Below are positions 58,594-64,000 of a DNA stretch of 64,000 nt, piece by piece. The DNA comes from Owenia fusiformis. Its lineage: Eukaryota > Annelida > Polychaeta > Sabellida > Oweniidae. The stretch spans positions 7,943,730-8,007,729 of the forward strand of contig CAIIXF020000007.1 in the NCBI GenBank assembly GCA_903813345.2, in the 5' to 3' direction. A program made the position numbers and the translations under genes. Position 1 is the stretch's first letter. Each line of letters opens with the position of its first letter. The notes beneath the pieces are model-generated. The model saw nothing but the letters and a program-made list of their open reading frames with translations. It ran no database searches and had not been told where the DNA came from.

Positions 58594-59019
58594 ATTAGAG
58601 TAGGTAGTTACCAGTTTCGCCACCAGGTGGCTGATTCGGGGGAAATAACATGGCAGGGTATTACAAAATTCCCTTAAAGTTGAATATTCATCAGTTTTAG
58701 TGGTTCACCTTTCATATTACCCTTATGCATCTGATAGTTATACAAATTAAAATATGTCCAGTAAAAGAAAATATTATCTGCCCAACACAAGAAAAGATAT
58801 TTCCATTTTTATGGTTTTACAACATGGGGTCAGGTCTATGGGGAATCTCCCCGACCTAGAAGTCACATTTTCAAAGAAAATTAAATTTTCAAAGTTGATA
58901 AAATTCTTTTCAAAATCATATTTCTAGATGTAATTTTACATGTTTATTCCAAATATGACATCAGTTTGACTGAATTTTGAATTTTGAATGACGTAAATCA
59001 AGATTATTTCTACTCGCAT
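58594..59019 (+). mobile_element. MITE with GAGTAGGTAG/CTACTCGCAT ends, copy 2
   Basis: Same element and orientation as 8588-9007. CCACCAGGTGGC lies at 58620-58631. The left terminus is mutated (TTAGAGTAG for ATGCGAGTAG). Confidence 0.75.
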
Positions 59020-59983
59020 CGAGGATATTCAAAAGATTTAGCTTAAAATTTTCATAAAATAAATTTTTTCCCTTCTTTGCAATGTGAGGCAGCATACATA
59101 TAATGCATTACATAATATGTAGAAGATAATCAAATATGTTTATTCTATTGAGATTTACCATGTACCAATATTTGAGCAAAAATAATTTTAATTCACGTTC
59201 AACGTGGTCAGTGATGTACAGTCTATGAATTTATCAGTGATCTCCTGTAAGATACAAAATTCAAATTTTATCTATTTTGGTCAAAACATCTCATTACTCC
59301 ATCATCTATGAAAGCACTTAGAACGGGCAATAGCCTCTTGCCCAATCCATTTCCTTCACTGTAAATTAAATACTGTAAGATAAAGTATTCATAAAATCAT
59401 ATAATCATTTACACAGGGTGCAAACATACTTTCAACAGACTAACATAGGGCGCAGCACAAGTTGCTCTAATCCTGAAGATAACCTTCTCATACTCAACAC
59501 ATCTTCCTGTTTTGCAGCAAGCAATTTTCTTTATAAAGAAACCGACAAAAGGTGATCTCTCACGATGGGGTAATCACTGCATAGAAAGAAAACATAATTC
59601 ATGCATGGGTCTAAAGTGTATGCAGGTGGAAATCAGAGTCACATAATTAACTTACCCAAACCTAAAAGATCAAAGTGAATCTTATTCTTGTAACTTTCGC
59701 TATTAGTATGCTTTTACAAAGAGGTCAATCAAATATGATTCAGATTATATCTTATCATGCAAATGACAGCTGACCTGTTGTTTTTAATTAAGCCATAAGC
59801 AGTCCAATGACCTGCCTCTGTCACCCCCTCCTCAGGCTCATACAATATCTCCTAGTATACATGTCACGTCTCAGAGAGAAGTCATATTTAATATAATCGC
59901 ACAGTGTTCTTTGCTGAATTTTTATCAAATGATGCACATTTCTGTTTTTCAGAATTCAGACTAAACATTTTCATTCTTTAGTA

Positions 59984-60445
59984 CAGTATAACCTGTATAT
60001 CTGAAAACCTCTCATCTGAACACCTCCCAATTTGAACAGTTAACAGTCATATTAGAAAAATAACCTGTCTAATACGAACACTTTTTATAAAATATTACAG
60101 GTTTAATATAAATTAATTAATATAAATATTAACTCAAATATTTTCTATAAAAAAAACAATGTTTTTATGAGGTTCAAACTTTTTGAAAAAAATATTGAAT
60201 AGATTCAATTGAAATTATATAATGTCTCTCTAACATAATTAAGAAATCTATTAAAAACAGATTTTCAAATCTTTGAAATACCATACTGTTATGAGGATGA
60301 TCGAACAATTAATGTTTATCGAGAATGTTATTTACATTTCTTCAAAATCTGGAATCCGTTGAATGCAAAAACCTAGAAATATAAACACCTTCTAATCCAA
60401 ACACTTCTGGTTGTTCCCAATGGCGTTCAGCTTAGACAGGCTGTG
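59984..60445 (+). mobile_element. Pogo/Tigger-like element, 462-bp form
   Basis: CAGTATAACCTGTATATCTG at the left and ACAGGCTGTG at the right, with TA on both sides (59982-59983, 60446-60447). Shares CCCAATGGCGTTCAG with the complement of the start of 28838-29293. Confidence 0.75.
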
Positions 60446-61026
60446 TACAAATGTATGTGCAATTGAAATTTTGTACAATACAAAGTCTTTTCAAAATTTT
60501 AGGTAAGAGCAGTGTCTCGTTGCTTCAACAAACAGGAGATCACTGTTGTGGGACATAAATTCTAGGTATAATTCAAATACAACATGTGAATTAATCCAAA
60601 TCATTACATTAGGGAAATTAAGTAAATCCAAAAATCTGTCCTACAGTTCCAAAACAAGAATGTCACCAGTGAGACAAACCAACACATCAAATAAATGCCA
60701 TCCTATACCTGCATGCAAATATATAGAGAAGTAAGGGATGTGTATACACAAGAGAAAGTTGAAGGGAGTTGAAGGGTTATATATAAATGAAGTTTTGTAA
60801 AAAGATTCTTCAATATATTTTGCTCCCATTATCTCTCATATCAATATTTCTGGAAAGTCTAACCATTTCATATTTCTACATTTTTACACTTGATTAAATG
60901 TCTCAATTCTTTTTTCAGATTATAAAATTAGGAAGATAATGGAACCTAAATTAAAAGGGTGTCTAAATGTGTAAAACTCTTGACTAAGACCCCATAAATG
61001 TGAAACACTTTGGACAAATAACAATG

Positions 61027-61542
61027 CAAAGGAGTGGTATCGATATGGAGAACTGAATTCAACAATGTTTTTCTCTTAAACCAATCATTGAAAACATTCT
61101 GTAAAAACACGGTATTTTATGTAATGTTGATTTTGGTTGATTTTAAAAAAGTATTCAAAAAAATAAAACAAAATCCCTCCAAAATAGATAAAAATTAAGA
61201 TAAACCGTTTATTTCATTAACAAGATACTTTTTTAAAATCAACCAAAATTTCCTTTGTACAATTACAATATTGAGAGACCTAAACATGTTGTGTTTATGT
61301 CGTTTTGTTCCAATGAGGTTCGGAAAGATGTTTCATTTCACTCTGGAAACATGATACCAAGAACAAAACAAGTGTTTGATGTGTTTTCTAAAACAATATA
61401 GATGAAAGTATAAATATATTTTTCAAATTTTTCAAAAGATGACCATTAAATTGACGATGTGTTAAATTTTTAGATTTCTTTTATGACTGGTTTAAGAGAA
61501 ACGTGTGTTCAAAAAGTTCTCCATATCCATACCACTCCTTTG
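61027..61542. mobile_element. MITE with CAAAGGAGTGGTAT inverted ends
   Basis: Arms of about 70 bp: CAAAGGAGTGGTATCGATAT-GGAGAACT and TTTCTCTTAAACCAATCAT at the left match the complement of the right end (CAAAGGAGTGGTATGGATAT, TTTCTCTTAAACCAGTCAT). No ORF; target duplication not clear. Confidence 0.75.
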
Positions 61543-64000
61543 AAGATGCAAACTGCATCTTAAGGTTGTAAAATAGAAAATTGCTTGAAAAATGAAAAAC
61601 ACTCCAGTATATTATTCATACAATGTAGTTCGTGGAGAATAAGGGAGCAATAAACTCTCAAAGTTTAACCTTTTAGGCATGTTCCGAATCTGTCGATACA
61701 GGCAACATTTTTTACATTATAAGGTCCCATGAATACACAAGCAATGTTAATTTCTTTTCACGGAACCCAAGAGACTTAACACTACTCTGACTTTTACATT
61801 GTGTAATTTACAAAAAACCTCCAGGGAAACTGAACACATAAAAGTAAATCGAGATGGCAAAGTAATATTTCAACAATGTTCCTCTTATAAGTAATGCTCA
61901 ACCAGACAAACTTTGAAATGAGGAATATATATAACCATTCAAGAGAATTTTCAAAGGAATTATCCCAAATTAGCTTTATTTCTTCAGTCGTATTTCTTTC
62001 ATCGACATATTTACTTCATTTTGCTGTTTCTTCTACTAAACTGAAACCTTGTTAAATGATTTTTTGTTATGATATTATTTTTTAATATTCGATAATTTTC
62101 ATATATATTTAGTAAGCTCAGGTAGGGTAGGCCAATGCTAAACAAGAATTACTGCCCCCTCCCCTCAGTTAGTAAATGAACATAACACGCTGGTATAATA
62201 TGTTTTCAAAAAAACTAGTATGAGGTAGAGATTTGTACCAAAGAATAATGTGAAATTTATGGAAAAATCATTATTTAAGCTGCTATTAAGAATTTTTTAG
62301 AAAGAGATAAGTAGAATAATATAAGGGGATTATTCAAATGGTACCCAGATATGTTAATCCATGTAAAAACCCCATGTAAATGTAACCCTAAATGTCTTAC
62401 AATTATTCTTAAAGATTCTAATCCTAAAAATGAAGATTTATTACTTCATAAATCTACCCATGTTAAAGGTGTCCCCCTCTTTTCATGTAAATCTCACATA
62501 TTCTCATTAAAATGTAAATGAAATGTCTTTTTTCCAATTTCCGTATGTGATTCATCCTTATTAATTGCTCTATTATTTTCAGATTCCTCAACTTTCCTCA
62601 ATATTTCACAGTATTTCACAACCTGAGCTATTTCATATACTTAAAAGTTCATATTCCTAGCCTGATTATCAATGTTGATCTCATGGAGTATGACACGATA
62701 TCTTCGATCTAAAATACGAGCTGACAAATTTACGGCATAATAAATAGGCTGAGATTTTTGATGACTCAACGGTGCTATCTTTTCTGTATTAAATGTGACT
62801 AGTTTTGTGGTTTAGAACCTCATTATTTTCAATTGATTTGTTTCATAATTACCCAAGAAGATGAAGCTGCCATGCAAAACAAAAAACAAATCCATGCCTA
62901 AATAATGATAAAGGACATTCTCTCTCAAAAAGTGCCTTATGTTCTAAGATTTCTCTACCATTTCTTTTATTGGGACTGGGTGGACCTGAACAACTCAACC
63001 CTAGAATTTACAGGTCATCTTGACCTGAAAAATGCAGGTATATTGCGGATCATAGTTTGATTAAAATCACACCCATATGGTTATTCCTCAATCAATATAT
63101 CCCTATTTCTGGATATTCCAGATTTTAAACATAACCAAGATGTGTTTTATACACAGGGAAGCAGCGAAGAGTGCCAATCGGGTATGAGACTTATTGCGAG
63201 CCACACAAATTGTGGCAATCAAGTATTCAACTTAAGACTATAGTATAGAATCCTACGGGGTAAGGAGGATTTAGTGAATCACGCACTGTGATAAAGGCTC
63301 TCATGGGAGCCACTTGTTAGATACTTGTTGCAAAGGAACGTGACCAGAATAAAGTGACAGACGGCTCAATTGCATTGCATTACACGACAATGTCATAGCA
63401 TTATGTTATTGCAACTGTATAATAGGCATTCTTTTAGCCTGTCCTTAAAGGTACAAGTACAATGCCCCTGTGTTTCACGTCAAACAAGATCTCGCATATG
63501 ATCGTGACATTGTCCTCAGTCAACAGTCTCTCCTTTATCTTCATGCTGCATGACCATACAAATTTTAAACAGTTGGCTAAAATTCTCAAATTGATGAAAG
63601 ATTATACTTTTATGACAGAATAATACAAACGAGCATACTGAATTAACTCAACATTCTCCCCACAATTTTTACCTCAGTTGGGTGCAAAATAATAGTTTTG
63701 ACAGTAAAAATTCAAATTAGTCATTTGCTATTGCATCTGTAATAAATATAAAGGACCCACGGTCCTGTGCTCACACAGTGTTTTGTGCAGCCAATGATGA
63801 TTGACTTTATACATGAGAAAGTTCCCTGAAAATGACAAAGTCCTACTTTTTGTCAAATTTTATAGAGTAAACACCAAAAACTGTAATTTCAAGAGCTTTG
63901 AAATCTTCAGGGAACATAAGTTGCATATACGGCAACTACTACAAGTTATTTGAAAAAAAGTGTCTAGTATTTACAGAAAATTTGACTTTTTGACGTCAAA

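Larger units (their letters stand above)
49675..64000 (-). other. POU6F: Upstream intron or 5' flank of POU6F, no exon recognised
   Basis: 14.3 kb without a supportable exon on either strand. The first visible POU6F exon enters in phase 0, so at least one coding exon must lie further 5'. Contents are repeats listed separately (50297, 50588, 51746, 52150, 52890-53010 relic, 53971, 58018, 58594, 59984, 61027). The stretch 54570-58000 shows no recognised repeat and no gene. The ORFs here are short and not gene-like. Confidence 0.55.

Overview
This is an AT-rich metazoan (eukaryotic) genomic window. Genes are split into short exons (48-895 nt) with GT-AG introns, and more than a dozen families of dispersed DNA repeats sit in introns and intergenic DNA. 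Gene content (STK17/DRAK kinase, a fibrinogen-domain secreted protein, a class VI POU gene) and repeats resembling the bivalve 'pearl'/DINE-1 (Helentron-derived) elements suggest a marine invertebrate, perhaps mollusc-like. The species cannot be fixed from sequence alone.

Layout. (1) 1-11544, + strand: the 3' half of an STK17 (DRAK) kinase gene. Four exons from 7642 encode kinase subdomains VII-XI and a Ser/Asn-rich tail; the first 7.6 kb is intron full of repeats. (2) 16712-19537, + strand: a complete five-exon gene for a 465-residue secreted, helix-rich protein of unrecognised family, with a poly(A) signal. (3) 28541-23598, - strand: a five-exon fibrinogen-related protein: signal peptide, coiled coil, three related 33/40/40-residue modules each on a phase-1/phase-1 exon, and a C-terminal fibrinogen domain. 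Its first intron holds an 833-bp palindromic element. (4) 49674-32438, - strand: the 3' part of a POU6F/pdm3-class transcription factor gene. (5) 49675-64000: apparently its upstream intron or 5' flank; no exon seen.

The main discovery is in the POU gene. The exon encoding the N-terminal two thirds of the POU-specific domain is present twice in tandem (37305-37491 and 37077-37254), separated by an intron of only 50 nt. The exon encoding the recognition-helix half of the homeodomain is also present twice (32777-32943 and 32438-32577), each with its own stop. All phases fit a model in which one of each pair is used. Including both POU-specific exons, or neither, breaks the reading frame, so four DNA-binding-domain isoforms are predicted.

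The repeats are informative too. There is a TTAA-flanked foldback element whose empty site can be read from neighbouring tandem units; a CAC-ended element with a 5-bp duplication whose empty site is preserved in a paralogous copy 3.5 kb away; three element families with a shared pearl/HINE-like plan; nine copies of a pogo/Tigger-like family (CAGTRAAACCTGT ends, mostly TA-flanked), one of which has grown a 65-bp minisatellite; and a 13-unit 46-bp satellite with higher-order structure.
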